IMG/VR virus record: IMGVR_UViG_3300009157_000026
Coordinates: 1 to 44,835 of that record
Direction: 5' to 3' (one strand)
DNA from: a virus
Length of the DNA: 44,835 nt
In this document: positions 23,375-32,511 of the stretch, in pieces
How positions within the stretch are numbered: position 1 is the stretch's first letter
How the letters are laid out: every line of letters starts with the position of its first letter
Made by a program: the position numbers and the translations under genes
The notes under the pieces: generated by a model
Database searches by the model: none
Told to the model about the DNA's origin: nothing
Seen by the model: only the letters and a program-made list of their open reading frames with translations

Positions 23375-24415
23375 ATGATCCGCGCAGAGGACGACACGAG
23401 GACGCTCGAAGGGTGGGACCCCAGCTTCGGGCCAAGCGGCGGCTATCGTCCGGGATCGTTTCAAGGCGGTCCCGACATGAATGCCGGGCGCGATGCAATC
23501 GCGCAGGCGATGCTGGCGCAGCAGGGCATGCAGCCTCCACAGCAGCAGGTATCCTTCGAAGGGCCACGAGGATCGGGTGATCCACGCTTGGGCGGCTACA
23601 TCCCGCCACAAGGATCAGGCGGAGGCGGAGGCGGAGGCGGAGCCTATCCGCTCGGTTCGTTCCAAGGCGGTCCCGACATGAACGATCCGGCCAACGCTCA
23701 TCTCGCGGCTGGCAACTTCACCTATGGACAGCTCAATCCTTTTGTCGGCAGCAGCCTGTCGGGCGGCATGGCTCCGGGCACGTCAGCGTTTGGCGGCATG
23801 GGGCCGGGCAACGCCAGTTTCGGCGCTGCGGCAGCTGCTGCGGCAAACAGCGGCTCAGGCATGTTCGGCGCTGGCAACGCAACGCAAGGTGGCTTCAATA
23901 CGGGCGAGACTGGGCGCGGCGCTGCCTTTTCAGGCACTCCCGGTTCAGTAACTTCGCCATCGATCGGCAACTTCGGTGCAAGCTTCTCTGGCCCGAATTC
24001 ATTTGCCACTGCCAACAACACGCCGGGTGCAACGATCACGGCGCCGAACGAAAGTTTCGCTGGACGCTGGGGCGACATGCCGTCGAACACGCTGCCCGAT
24101 CCGAACGATCCGGCGATCCATGGCATGCCTGCCCAGACGGCAAGATCCGCTCCGACCGCACCTCCGGGCAGCTGGCCGAGCGGGAGATCCTTCCAGCAAG
24201 GACCAGACGTGACCGATCCGGGTGATCAGGCCGCCATGGCTGCGTCGGCGCAAGGCTTCGAAGGTGGAGTTGGCGGCTATGCCTTCGGCTCGGGCTTCAA
24301 CGCTCCCGGCGGCTTCAGCGGTGGCGGCGGATGGGGCGGCTTCGATCCGGGCACCGGCTTCAGCGGTCATGGTGGCTTCGAAAGCGGAGGCTTCGGGGCT
24401 GAAGGGGTTGGCTGA
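23375..24415 (+). CDS. Gly-rich repetitive protein
   Basis: A 346-residue low-complexity protein rich in Gly, Ser, Phe, Asn and Pro. A short motif recurs: GSFQGGPDMN twice (near residues 27 and 94) and RSFQQGPDV near 270. There is also a Gly8 tract and many FGG/GFG units. No catalytic motif is visible. It sits between the nozzle and internal protein genes with a good Shine-Dalgarno (AAAGGAGA). A minor virion role such as tail tip or internal protein is inferred. The composition also invites slipped-strand length change. Confidence 0.75.
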   Translation: MIRAEDDTRTLEGWDPSFGPSGGYRPGSFQGGPDMNAGRDAIAQAMLAQQGMQPPQQQVSFEGPRGSGDPRLGGYIPPQGSGGGGGGGGAYPLGSFQGGPDMNDPANAHLAAGNFTYGQLNPFVGSSLSGGMAPGTSAFGGMGPGNASFGAAAAAAANSGSGMFGAGNATQGGFNTGETGRGAAFSGTPGSVTSPSIGNFGASFSGPNSFATANNTPGATITAPNESFAGRWGDMPSNTLPDPNDPAIHGMPAQTARSAPTAPPGSWPSGRSFQQGPDVTDPGDQAAMAASAQGFEGGVGGYAFGSGFNAPGGFSGGGGWGGFDPGTGFSGHGGFESGGFGAEGVG

Positions 24416-24870
24416 TGATCCGGTTCGTCTACGACAATGATGATGTCGTCAGCACGATCGTGGCCAATCTCCAAGGTGAGGAGAAGGGCTACCGAAACTG
24501 CAAGACCATCGCTGTCGTCGATGAGCACAACAACTTCCTCGCTGGCGTCGTGTTCTACAACTGGGACCCGCACAGCGGCAGGATCGAGATGACCGCTTCC
24601 GCCGTCAGCCGTGCTTGGCTGTCGCGCCGCACGCTCAATCGCATCGGTGATTTCGTCTTTCGGGAGTGCGGCTGCCAGCTGCTGCTGATCCACGTGCGCA
24701 AGCGCGATGAGCGCGTGCTGCGCATCCTGGCGGCAGTCGGTTTCACCTTCACGCTCGTGCCGCGCCTGTTTGGGCGCGACCTCGATGGTGTGATCTGCAC
24801 CTTGACCGATGATGACTGGTACGGCAGCAGGATCAGTCATGGCCGGTCACTCACAGAGGAGGCAGCCTGA
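24415..24870 (+). CDS. GNAT-like acetyltransferase-fold protein
   Basis: A 151-residue protein with a GNAT-like order of elements: helix then AVVDEHNNFLAGVVFYNW strand pair, the segment SRAWLSRRTLNRIGDFVFRE, strand LLLIHVRKRDERVLRILAAV, then GFTFTLVPRLFG. The usual acetyl-CoA P-loop (Q/RxxGxG/A) is not clearly present, so activity is doubtful. Such proteins are frequent in podovirus structural clusters near internal protein genes. The end overlaps the next ATG by one base. Confidence 0.75.
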   Translation: MIRFVYDNDDVVSTIVANLQGEEKGYRNCKTIAVVDEHNNFLAGVVFYNWDPHSGRIEMTASAVSRAWLSRRTLNRIGDFVFRECGCQLLLIHVRKRDERVLRILAAVGFTFTLVPRLFGRDLDGVICTLTDDDWYGSRISHGRSLTEEAA

Positions 24871-26522
24871 TGGCTTACAGTGGCCTTGCCCCGGACCCGC
24901 CGACGCCTCCGAACCCGATGCAGACGGCTGCCGCGCAGACCGGCACCAACGTCTCGACCGCGATCGCCAACTCCTATCTGGGCAACGTCAACCAGCAGAC
25001 GCCGCAGGGAAACCTGAACTACAACGTCACCGGCAATTATAACTACACCGATCCGACGACGGGGCAGTCGTTCAACATCCCGCGCTGGACGGCAGAGCAG
25101 ACGCTCACGCCGCAAGGACAGGAAGCGCTCAGCAATCAGCAGGGCGCGCAGGTCAACCTTGCGCAACTGAGCAATCAGCAAAGCGGCGCGCTGAAGAATT
25201 TGCTCGGGACATCGTTCAATCCGCAGCTCGGCAACCTCGACATCAACGCCTACCTGTCGCGCTATCCCGATCTGTGGCCAGCGGCGCGGCAGGCGCAGGC
25301 GCAGTGGGGCCAGTTGCCCGCCGACTTTGCCGCGCAACACTGGCAGCAGTTCGGGCAGGCCGAAGGGCGCATGCCGGGAACGACTGCCGCGCCGCAGATG
25401 GGTGACATGAGCATGTTCGACGCTGCGGGCAACCCGGTGTCGAGCTTCGCCCAGCAGCCTGCGACGCAGTATGGCTACGGCTCGGGCGGCGACGTCACGC
25501 GCGACTATGATCCGGGTTGGGACATCACGCGCAGCTATGGTCCGCAGGACAACTTCAGCGCCGATCGCGCGCGCGTCGAAGAGGGCATGTTCCAGCGGCT
25601 CAATCCGCAGCTCGCGGTCGAGGAAGACCGGATCAACCAGCGCCTCGCGGACCAAGGCATCCGCCCGGGCTCGCCCGCCTACAAGGCCGCCTATGATGTC
25701 TATGCGCGGCAGGCCAACGACGCGCGCCTTGGCGTGATCGAGCGCGGCGGAGCCGAGCAGCAGCGCCTGAGCGAGATGGCGCGCCAGCAAGCCACGTTCG
25801 AGAACATGGCACAGGCGCAGGGCTACTCGCAGGAGCAGGCGCGCGCCATGTTCAAGAACACCGCGCAAGAGCAGGCCGAGCGTCAGGCCGCAGCGCGTGG
25901 CGCGTTCTTCAATTCCGCGCAGGCGCAGGAATTCCAGCAGGCCGCAGCGCGCGGGACCTTCTTCAATCAGGCGCAGCAGCAGGCGCTCAATCGCGCCAAC
26001 ACGATGTTCGGCGCGCAGAATTCGCTGCGCAACCAGTGGCTGGCCGAGCAGTACCAGCAGCGCACGCAGCCGATCAACGAGATCACTGCACTGCTCTCGG
26101 GCTCGCAGGTGCAGCAGCCGAGCTGGGTCAACGCGCAGCGCACCCAGATCCCCACCACCGACGTTGCCGGGCTGATCAATCAGGGCTTCGCGCAGCAGAA
26201 CGACATCTACAAGACCGGGCTGTCGAGCTGGAACGACCTCATGGGTGGCCTGCTCGGCGCGGGCGGCAGTCTTGGCAGCGCCGCCATCCGTTCCGACCGC
26301 AACGTGAAGGAGAACATTGTGCCGATGGGCAAGGTGTTCTCGAACAAGGGTGCGTTGCCCATCTACCAATACAGCTACAAGGACGATCCGGAAGATCGCC
26401 GCCATGTCGGGCCGATGGCGCAGGACGTCGAGAAGATCGAGCCGTCAGCCGTCAGGAAGATCGGCGGTGTGAAGCACATCGACCTGAACCGCATGGGAGC
26501 GGTGTTCGGGAGGGCTGCATAG
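24870..26522 (+). CDS. internal virion protein candidate with C-terminal S74-like chaperone domain
   Basis: A 550-residue protein. The N-terminus is Gln/Asn/Tyr-rich with beta character (NLNYNVTGNYNYTDPTTG). Near 130-170 there is a short YLSRYPDLWPAA to HWQQFGQAEGR unit. Residues about 225-400 are a long Gln/Ala helix with repeated QAAARGxFFNxAQ units. From 475 (SDRNVKENIVPMGK, then YQYSYKDDPEDRRHVGPMAQ and DVEKIEPSAV) it matches the peptidase S74 / intramolecular chaperone domain. Those domains help trimerise fibres and may be cleaved off. The long helix suits an ejected internal protein. The domain combination makes a fibre-related role possible too. Confidence 0.78.
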   Translation: MAYSGLAPDPPTPPNPMQTAAAQTGTNVSTAIANSYLGNVNQQTPQGNLNYNVTGNYNYTDPTTGQSFNIPRWTAEQTLTPQGQEALSNQQGAQVNLAQLSNQQSGALKNLLGTSFNPQLGNLDINAYLSRYPDLWPAARQAQAQWGQLPADFAAQHWQQFGQAEGRMPGTTAAPQMGDMSMFDAAGNPVSSFAQQPATQYGYGSGGDVTRDYDPGWDITRSYGPQDNFSADRARVEEGMFQRLNPQLAVEEDRINQRLADQGIRPGSPAYKAAYDVYARQANDARLGVIERGGAEQQRLSEMARQQATFENMAQAQGYSQEQARAMFKNTAQEQAERQAAARGAFFNSAQAQEFQQAAARGTFFNQAQQQALNRANTMFGAQNSLRNQWLAEQYQQRTQPINEITALLSGSQVQQPSWVNAQRTQIPTTDVAGLINQGFAQQNDIYKTGLSSWNDLMGGLLGAGGSLGSAAIRSDRNVKENIVPMGKVFSNKGALPIYQYSYKDDPEDRRHVGPMAQDVEKIEPSAVRKIGGVKHIDLNRMGAVFGRAA

Positions 26523-28274
26523 ATGGCAACGCCGGAAGATCCCGCAGTCGTTCCGACCGATCTGATCTCGTCGATTTTCTGGCCCACCGGATCCAAGGAG
26601 GGCATGAGTTACGAGCAGCTGAAGCAGCGCCGTGCCGTCGCGGCCGCGCTTGCCTCGCGCGCCCGTCCCTACCCGAAGACGTTCGGCGAAGGCCTGTCAT
26701 CGGCAGCCGAGAAGCTCAGTGAAGGCCTGTATCTGCGCCAGACCGACGCGGCCGAGCGCGAGAAGAATGCGCTCGATCGCGCCGCGCGCAGGTCCGCCGC
26801 CGAGGAGCCGACCATTGCGCCGCCAACCGCAGCCCCCGCGCCGGGCTCGGCCGAGCTGGCCCCCGAGCTGGCTCCCGTGCCGGGCTCGCTCACCGCCGAG
26901 CTGCCGCCCGAGATCGACGCCGGGCGCTCGGCGATCGCCCAGACTGCCACTGCCAACCCGCGCTTGTTGCAGATGGCCGCGCTCGACACCGGGACCGTGT
27001 CAGATGCTGGCCAGCCAGGATTGACCTATGGCGGGCCGCAGGCCGCAGGTCCGGGCGCCTCGCTCGCCGAGCGCCCCGACACCGAGCCGCCCGCCTCGAT
27101 CGCCGCCGGGCGCGACAGTCTGGTGCCGACCATGCTGGCTCAGGCTGGTGCTGGAAGGCCTCCCGGCGCAGCAGCGGCGCCCGCTGGTGCGCCAAAACCC
27201 GCCTATGGCGCTCCGGTCGCCCCTCCCACGGGAGGCGCTCCCGGGACGCTCCCAGCGCCGGGGACCTCCTTCATCAACGAACCTGCCCCGCTCGGTCCCG
27301 AGCCACCACGCCCGAAGACCGGGGTGGACACGCCGCGCATCCAGCAGCTCAAGCGCACCTTGAACGATAAGCGCTTCGACTTGATGTCCACGCCGCAGCG
27401 CGAGGCCTTCAATGAGGATCTCAAGCGGGCCAAGGAGGCACGCGACAAGCAGGACGCCGACGCCATGACTGAGTGGAACCGGGAGCATGGCGACTGGCTG
27501 GCGCGCAGGAAGGAGCGGCAGGAAATCGAGCGCAAGCTGCCCGAGGAACAGCGCAAGCAGACCGAGGAGCTGCGCAAGGAGAACATCGGGCGGGCCTATG
27601 GTGACCCGGAGACGCACAAGTCGCTGGTCGCGGCGGCCAGCAAGCGTGCCGAGGTCGCGCGGGAGATCGCGCAGAACCTGCCCGCGCTCTACGAGGCGGA
27701 GAAGATGCTCAAGGAGCGCAAGCTCATTGCCGGGCTGTGGGCCGACAAGGGGCCGGGCATCCCCATCCCGGGGACGGGCGGGCAGCTCGGCTTTCCGAGC
27801 ATCATGGATTTCAGGAAGGGCGTGTCCGGCATGTTCCCGGGCGCCAAGCATCCATGGCGCGACGATCCAACGTGGAAGCAGCAGATCATTGATACCGAGG
27901 AATTCCGCGCCAAGATGCGTCCGATGGTTGGCGCGATGGCGAAGAAGATCTCGCCGACCGGCTCGATCTCGAACGTCGAGCTTGAGCAGGCCATGGAGGC
28001 GATGGGCATCAAGGGCAACCTCGAACAGGAGAGCATGCTCAAGATCGTGCAGAACCTGCGCAAGGAGGCCTACCAGACCATCGCGAACAACAATGCGGAG
28101 CTGAAAAAGCTCGATCCGGCGATCGATGCAAGGACCATCGAGAGCAACCGGGTAGAGATCATCCCGGACCCGGACGACATCAAGAGCTTGCGGGCTGCTC
28201 CTTCCCCGGAGGCTGCGGCAAAATTCGACGCCCTCTATGGACCGGGCAGTGCGCGCAGAATTCTCGGGAGATGA
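26523..28274 (+). CDS. candidate internal virion / ejection protein
   Basis: A 583-residue protein directly abutting the preceding gene. The first 90 residues are helical, the next 190 are Pro/Ala-rich and disordered, and residues from about 280 onward are charged helices (RIQQLKRTLNDKRFDLM-type, AREARDKQDADAMTEW, KRAEVAREIAQNLPALYEAE) with a conserved-looking block near 475-520. No enzyme motif was found. Its position between the S74 protein and the tail fibre, and its mix of disorder and helix, fit an ejection protein. This is inference. Confidence 0.7.
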   Translation: MATPEDPAVVPTDLISSIFWPTGSKEGMSYEQLKQRRAVAAALASRARPYPKTFGEGLSSAAEKLSEGLYLRQTDAAEREKNALDRAARRSAAEEPTIAPPTAAPAPGSAELAPELAPVPGSLTAELPPEIDAGRSAIAQTATANPRLLQMAALDTGTVSDAGQPGLTYGGPQAAGPGASLAERPDTEPPASIAAGRDSLVPTMLAQAGAGRPPGAAAAPAGAPKPAYGAPVAPPTGGAPGTLPAPGTSFINEPAPLGPEPPRPKTGVDTPRIQQLKRTLNDKRFDLMSTPQREAFNEDLKRAKEARDKQDADAMTEWNREHGDWLARRKERQEIERKLPEEQRKQTEELRKENIGRAYGDPETHKSLVAAASKRAEVAREIAQNLPALYEAEKMLKERKLIAGLWADKGPGIPIPGTGGQLGFPSIMDFRKGVSGMFPGAKHPWRDDPTWKQQIIDTEEFRAKMRPMVGAMAKKISPTGSISNVELEQAMEAMGIKGNLEQESMLKIVQNLRKEAYQTIANNNAELKKLDPAIDARTIESNRVEIIPDPDDIKSLRAAPSPEAAAKFDALYGPGSARRILGR

Positions 28275-28277
28275 TCG

Positions 28278-29900
28278 ATGGGACGGCAACCGGACGGCAA
28301 CTACGTCATCCCTGACGGCACGTATGGCCAACCCGACCAGACGGTCTACAGCGCGCGCTACAACAACTGGGTCAACGACGTCGCTGCGACGTTCAACGCG
28401 GTGCTGCCGGTCAACAAGGGCGGCACGGGCGCCAGCACGGCGCCGGACGCGCTGACTGCGCTTGGCGCGGTCGCCAAGGCTGGCGACACGATGACCGGCG
28501 ATCTCACCATCAGCAAGGTGTCACCTTCGCTGCTGCTGAAGAAGAGCGCCGCCGACCAGCATGTCGGGATCGGAACGTACACCATCGACAAGCCGCGCTG
28601 GTTCCTGTCGCTGGGAACCGCCTTGCCCGAGGGTGGCGCCAATGCGGGATCGGATGTGACGTTCTATCGCTATGACGATGCTGGGGCGCTCATCGGTCCC
28701 GCGCTCGACATTGCTCGCGCGGATGCGACTGCGTTGTTCTACGGAAAGCTTCAGGCCAATGGTGGAATTTATACCATCACTTCGGCAAATTCCGGGGCCG
28801 TTCATTTTGGCAATTCTGGCACTAAATATCTCCTGTTCGACGGCACCAATTACACTCTCACTGGCGGGCAATTGCTCGTCCATAACAACATCATGGTTGG
28901 TGCGAACTCAGACACTGGGACACTTTTCTTAAACCAGACCGCGACCAAGTATCTTCAGTATGACGGGGCCAATTTTAATCTCGTCGGTGGCGGCCTCATA
29001 ATGGCTGGTGGCATTCAGGCCGGGGGTCTTAATACATCTGGCAATATCATCACAACCGGCAGCGTCATTGCAAGCGGCAGCGTTCAAGGTGGTCCTCTGA
29101 TTACGTATACCAATGCGACGAGCGGTGCGCTCTACTTCGGCGCACAAACAAACAACAAATATCTCTATTACGATGGCAGCAATTACGTCTTGTCTGGTGG
29201 CCCGCTTTTTTGCGCGCAGGTTGCCGCAAACGGCACTATCACTGCAACCAGCACCATCAGCGCAACTGGCAGGGTTCAGGTCGATGGTGCTGGTGCCGCC
29301 CTCGTGCTCAACAGTGGCGCAAATCCGTCATGGGCAATGGTGGCTTCGTCGGACGGTGTCTGGCGCTTCGGAACGAACAACGGTGCTGGTGGCATTGGCA
29401 CGTCGCATTTCGAGCTGCACGTTGATACCCAGTGGTGGCTCACCACCGTCGCAACGATTGCCTACAAGGTTGGCGGCGGGCCATGGGCCGATAGCTCTGA
29501 TGCACGCATCAAGAGCGTGACTGGCAACTACGACAATGGCCTCGACGCGATCCTGACGTTGCAGCCGGTGAAGTTCACCTACAAGGGCAACGACACGCGC
29601 GCCGCACCGTCCAACAAGTCGGTTCCCGATCCCGAGGAGCGAGAAGACAAGTCGGCCGTGACGGTGCCTTACGCCAACAGCCCCCACTATCATGTTGCGC
29701 TGGACGGCAAGGAGTTCATCGGGCTGGTGGCGCAGGACTGCGAGCAGGCGATGCCCGAGATCATCACCAAGCGGGCAGGCTATATCGATGGTGTCGCGGT
29801 GGCGGACGTTCGCGATCTCGACACCGGGCCATTGCTGTTCGCGCTGATCAATGCGGTGAAGACGCTGGCGGCGCGCGTGGAGGAGCTGGAGGCGCGATAG
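28278..29900 (+). CDS. tail fibre with C-terminal S74 intramolecular chaperone
   Basis: A 540-residue protein. The N-terminus (VIPDGTYGQPDQTVYSARYN, VLPVNKGGTGASTAPDALTA) carries the KGGTG motif common in phage fibres. The shaft contains three repeats of the form KYL-DG-NY-L-GG (residues about 183, 224 and 294). The C-terminal domain from about 406 (SSDARIKSVTGNYDNGLDAI, FIGLVAQDCEQAMPEI, LLFALINAVKTLAARVEEL) is the S74 intramolecular chaperone, which trimerises the fibre and is often autocleaved. DNA from about 28750 to 29270 is visibly lower in GC than the flanks, as expected for a swapped receptor-binding module. Confidence 0.88.
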   Translation: MGRQPDGNYVIPDGTYGQPDQTVYSARYNNWVNDVAATFNAVLPVNKGGTGASTAPDALTALGAVAKAGDTMTGDLTISKVSPSLLLKKSAADQHVGIGTYTIDKPRWFLSLGTALPEGGANAGSDVTFYRYDDAGALIGPALDIARADATALFYGKLQANGGIYTITSANSGAVHFGNSGTKYLLFDGTNYTLTGGQLLVHNNIMVGANSDTGTLFLNQTATKYLQYDGANFNLVGGGLIMAGGIQAGGLNTSGNIITTGSVIASGSVQGGPLITYTNATSGALYFGAQTNNKYLYYDGSNYVLSGGPLFCAQVAANGTITATSTISATGRVQVDGAGAALVLNSGANPSWAMVASSDGVWRFGTNNGAGGIGTSHFELHVDTQWWLTTVATIAYKVGGGPWADSSDARIKSVTGNYDNGLDAILTLQPVKFTYKGNDTRAAPSNKSVPDPEEREDKSAVTVPYANSPHYHVALDGKEFIGLVAQDCEQAMPEIITKRAGYIDGVAVADVRDLDTGPLLFALINAVKTLAARVEELEAR

Positions 29901-29906
29901 CGTGTC

Positions 29907-30233
29907 ATGGAAACGATCCAGCCGCTGCTGTTGCTGCTGGTCACGCTCGGCCTGCTGCTGATCGGCGGCAGTCTCGTCTGGCCCGCGCCGAAGATGACCG
30001 ACTATGCGCATTACGTGCAGTGCATGTCGCCCGAGACGCGCGAGGATCTGCGCACCGTCATGCGCGAGGGCGTCAACAATGCGATGCGGAACCATACCGG
30101 GCGCATGTTCGATAACTGGATGCGTGACGCGACCGACCAGCCGGGGCGCGCCGTCACCGGCATGCACAACGCCGTGAAGGCGTATGTTGGCTCGCTCAAG
30201 GTGCTGAACGACTGGAACCCGCCGCAATGCTGA
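29907..30233 (+). CDS. small membrane-anchored protein, holin or lysis-accessory candidate
   Basis: A 108-residue protein. A single N-terminal membrane helix ([19 protein letters not shown], about 7-25) is followed by a soluble helical domain with two Cys ([12 protein letters not shown] near the start, PPQC at the end). It overlaps the endolysin start by 7 bp. Position directly before the endolysin is typical for a holin or signal-anchor lysis protein, but one helix plus a long soluble domain also suits an accessory factor. The specific role is inference. Confidence 0.7.
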   Translation: METIQPLLLLLVTLGLLLIGGSLVWPAPKMTDYAHYVQCMSPETREDLRTVMREGVNNAMRNHTGRMFDNWMRDATDQPGRAVTGMHNAVKAYVGSLKVLNDWNPPQC

Positions 30234-31114
30234 AATTCGACCGCGAGATCTATTTCGACAACGTGCGCAAGACGCTGTTTGGCGGGAAGCTCACGCAGCA
30301 GCAGGTCGATGGACAGAACGCGATCCTCGACGAGTGGGAACGGCACGCGATGTCCGACGACCTGCGTCACCTCGCCTATCCGCTCGCCACCACCAAGCAC
30401 GAGACGGCAAGCACGATGTGGCCGATCGAGGAATATGGCAAGGGCGAGGGATCTTCATATGGCATCCCCGATACCGAGACTGAGCAGACCTATTACGGTC
30501 GCGGCTACGTGCAGCTGACGTGGCGTGACAACTACGCCAAGGCGACCAGCAAGCTCGCGCTCACCGGGGACGATGATCTCGAATGGCATGCCGGGCGTGC
30601 GCTCGATCCGCAGATCGCCGCCGATGTGATGTTTCGCGGCATGGCCGAGGGATGGTTTCGCACCGCCAGTGACGGCACGCCGCAGACACTGGTGAAGTAT
30701 TTCAACGAGACGCGCGACGATCCGTATCAGGCGCGCGAGATCATCAACGGCGACAAGCACATCGTGCCGGAATGGTCAGACGGCGTGTCGATCGGCAATC
30801 TGGTGGCGGAGTATCACGAGGATTTCCTCGCCGCCCTCGTTGCGTCGATCGTCCGGCAGCCAGATCCAGCACCGGAGCCACAGCCGGTGAAACCGATCAT
30901 CATCCGGCTCGCGGTGCCGGAAGGTGTCGAGGTCGAGGTCATGACCATGCCGCGAGGGAGAATTGACATGCCGCCAGTGAGTGAAGCACAGCGCAAGGCG
31001 ATGCACGCAGCCGCCAAGGGCAAATCGACGATCGGCATCCCGAAGAAAGTCGGCAAGGAGTTCGCTAAGGCGGACAAGAGCGGCAAGCTGCCGAAGCGCA
31101 AAGGCAAGCGCTAG
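30227..31114 (+). CDS. endolysin, chitinase/GH19-like, with basic C-terminal extension
   Basis: A 295-residue protein. The catalytic domain (1-190) has the GH19-like signature [17 protein letters not shown] (Glu59 a likely catalytic residue) and [11 protein letters not shown] (89-99), as in many phage endolysins that cut the peptidoglycan glycan chain. No signal peptide is visible, so release depends on a holin. A Pro-rich linker ([11 protein letters not shown]) leads to a basic end ([18 protein letters not shown] and [20 protein letters not shown]). That tail looks like an independent small phage protein and has its own start signals at 30968. The stop forms a convergent overlap with the minus-strand gene at 31111. 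Confidence 0.88.
   Translation: MLKFDREIYFDNVRKTLFGGKLTQQQVDGQNAILDEWERHAMSDDLRHLAYPLATTKHETASTMWPIEEYGKGEGSSYGIPDTETEQTYYGRGYVQLTWRDNYAKATSKLALTGDDDLEWHAGRALDPQIAADVMFRGMAEGWFRTASDGTPQTLVKYFNETRDDPYQAREIINGDKHIVPEWSDGVSIGNLVAEYHEDFLAALVASIVRQPDPAPEPQPVKPIIIRLAVPEGVEVEVMTMPRGRIDMPPVSEAQRKAMHAAAKGKSTIGIPKKVGKEFAKADKSGKLPKRKGKR
30968..31114 (+). CDS. possible internal-start product of the endolysin gene (48 residues)
   Basis: ATG 30968 is in frame with the endolysin. It has a good Shine-Dalgarno (GAGGGAGA, 7 nt spacer) inside the endolysin coding sequence. The 48-residue product (from [19 protein letters not shown] to the stop) is basic and resembles stand-alone small phage proteins beginning MP-VSEAQ. 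It may be made separately as well as being the endolysin C-terminus. This is an inference from start signals. Confidence 0.4.
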   Translation: MPPVSEAQRKAMHAAAKGKSTIGIPKKVGKEFAKADKSGKLPKRKGKR

Positions 31115-31551
31115 ATCCACTTCGCTGTGGCGGCATATGGCCAGCGATAGCCGCACATCGGACATTCCAGCTCGGCGCTCTTTCCCGGCTTGCGATGCAC
31201 GGACTTCTGCGCGCGGCTGCCGCAGTTCGGACAGGCGCGCGTATTCTGCCTGCGCTCGGGCGGCTTCGGCGGGGGACCGGGATCGGTCCAGTAAGGCGAC
31301 GGCGTGCGATCGATCGTGAAGTTTGCCGGTGGTGGCGGGATCGGTTCAAGGATCTCCATCGGCACGGGCGGCGGCTTGAGCTGCTCCAGCGCGCTCGCCG
31401 CCTGAACCAGCAGGCTGCGCGCGTCGATGATCGCTTCCATCTGCTGATCGATGAGGATCTCGCTGATCTCGATGGTGTTGAGGAACGTTGCGCAGGTGAG
31501 CATGCGCGCCATCAGCTCGTTGACCTTCTCGCGATCGACCGGGTCAGTCAT
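31111..31551 (-). CDS. zinc-ribbon protein, last gene of the minus-strand block
   Basis: A 146-residue protein. It has a helical N-terminal half ([40 protein letters not shown]), a Pro-rich linker ([21 protein letters not shown]) and a C-terminal zinc ribbon CPNCG and CPMCG about 25 residues apart. The start overlaps the upstream stop by ATGA. The stop overlaps the endolysin stop in the palindrome CTAG, so the two operons converge without a visible terminator. Function is unknown, with nucleic-acid binding plausible. Confidence 0.75.
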   Translation of the reverse strand: MTDPVDREKVNELMARMLTCATFLNTIEISEILIDQQMEAIIDARSLLVQAASALEQLKPPPVPMEILEPIPPPPANFTIDRTPSPYWTDPGPPPKPPERRQNTRACPNCGSRAQKSVHRKPGKSAELECPMCGYRWPYAATAKWI

Positions 31552-31838
31552 GGTATCAAGCCATCGTTCGGGCCGGGCTCGGGCGTGGAGCCGTCCTTCT
31601 TGTCTGTCAGCCGTTGCAGCTCGCGCAGCAGCATCGACGAGAACGACGCTGCTGCGAGCAGCCCGTAGAGCCGGTCCTGCGCCAAGGTTTCGGCCTTGTC
31701 CTTCTGCTCCATTGCAATGCGCATCGCGGCTACGGCTGATCGGCAATTTTCCTCAGCCGTATCGACGCGCCTTTTCATCTCATTCAAGCGTGCCTCGTGC
31801 TCGGCATCGGTCATTGCGAGCGTCTCGGCGGGGATCAT
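31548..31838 (-). CDS. 96-residue coiled-coil protein
   Basis: The start used is ATG 31838 (MIPAETLAMTDAEHE). An alternative ATG lies 8 codons in. Almost the whole length is a helix with heptad character (ARLNEMKRRVDTAEENCRSA, ASFSSMLLRELQRLTDKK). The end is Pro/Gly-rich. It couples by ATGA to the next gene and lies 8 nt from the end of the upstream one. Family is not recognised. Confidence 0.7.
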   Translation of the reverse strand: MIPAETLAMTDAEHEARLNEMKRRVDTAEENCRSAVAAMRIAMEQKDKAETLAQDRLYGLLAAASFSSMLLRELQRLTDKKDGSTPEPGPNDGLIP

Positions 31839-31846
31839 CACCACGA

Positions 31847-32077
31847 TCAATTCGCCTTGTCGGGCTTGATGTCGAAGATCTCCCGGCCCATGGCGGCGAT
31901 GTGCTCGGCACGGTTCTGGATCTGCTCCGCGCTCATGCCGCTGATCAGTGCCAGCTCGTCGCGCAGCGCCGCCAGCGCGCCTTGCAGCCGGTGCCTGCTT
32001 GTGCTGTAGAGCGGCAGATGCATCAGCGACTGGTAGGCGACGAGGATGATGCGCCGTTCGTTGATGTCGCCGCTCAT
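31847..32077 (-). CDS. 76-residue helical protein
   Basis: The protein begins MSGDINERRIILVAYQSL and continues with LQGALAALRDELALISGMSA and IQNRAEHIAAMGREIFDI, two amphipathic helices. The start overlaps the preceding stop by ATGA. The set of overlapping starts and stops makes the gene credible. I do not recognise a function. Confidence 0.7.
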   Translation of the reverse strand: MSGDINERRIILVAYQSLMHLPLYSTSRHRLQGALAALRDELALISGMSAEQIQNRAEHIAAMGREIFDIKPDKAN

Positions 32078-32511
32078 GTCTTTTCACCCTTGGCCAGCGC
32101 CTGATCGACGATCGCCTTGAGCTTGCCGAGATGCTCGCTCAGGGCTCGCAGCCGCTTCTTGTCCTTGCCGCCTTCAGTGAGATCCTCGCAGATCTCGACG
32201 TCCCATTTGACCAGCTCGGTAAGCGACCATTCCCAGCGCGGGCTGTCATCTTCGTTCGCGCCGATCGGGATCTCGACCTCGACCGTATCGACGTCCTTGC
32301 CGTCGAGCCATGCCCAGCATCTGTATTCGGTGGACGCGACTTCAAGGCCTTCGACGATCATGTCGGTGACCATGCTCTGGACCAGCTCGCCGACCTTGTC
32401 CCTGAAAGCCTCGACCGCCTCCATGTTCTCCCAGTTGTCGAACCCCATGCGATGCGTCTTCCGCCGCTTCTTGCCCTTGACGCCCTTGGCCTTCACCTTC
32501 TGCAACGCCAT
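32074..32511 (-). CDS. 145-residue acidic protein with basic N-terminus
   Basis: The protein starts MALQKVKAKGVKGKKRRKTH (very basic) and then becomes acidic and folded (AFRDKVGELVQSMVTDMIVE, VEIPIGANEDDSPRWEW, ELVKWDVEICEDLTEGGKD). The Shine-Dalgarno GGAGG lies 7 nt before this ATG, which excludes longer upstream starts. It overlaps the upstream gene by 19 bp and the downstream one by ATGA. Charge separation suggests nucleic-acid contact. No family was recognised. Confidence 0.75.
   Translation of the reverse strand: MALQKVKAKGVKGKKRRKTHRMGFDNWENMEAVEAFRDKVGELVQSMVTDMIVEGLEVASTEYRCWAWLDGKDVDTVEVEIPIGANEDDSPRWEWSLTELVKWDVEICEDLTEGGKDKKRLRALSEHLGKLKAIVDQALAKGEKT

Noticed and set aside
23618-23642. 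GGCGGAGGCGGA short repeat
   Set aside because: It encodes the poly-Gly tract of the protein at 23375 and needs no separate explanation.
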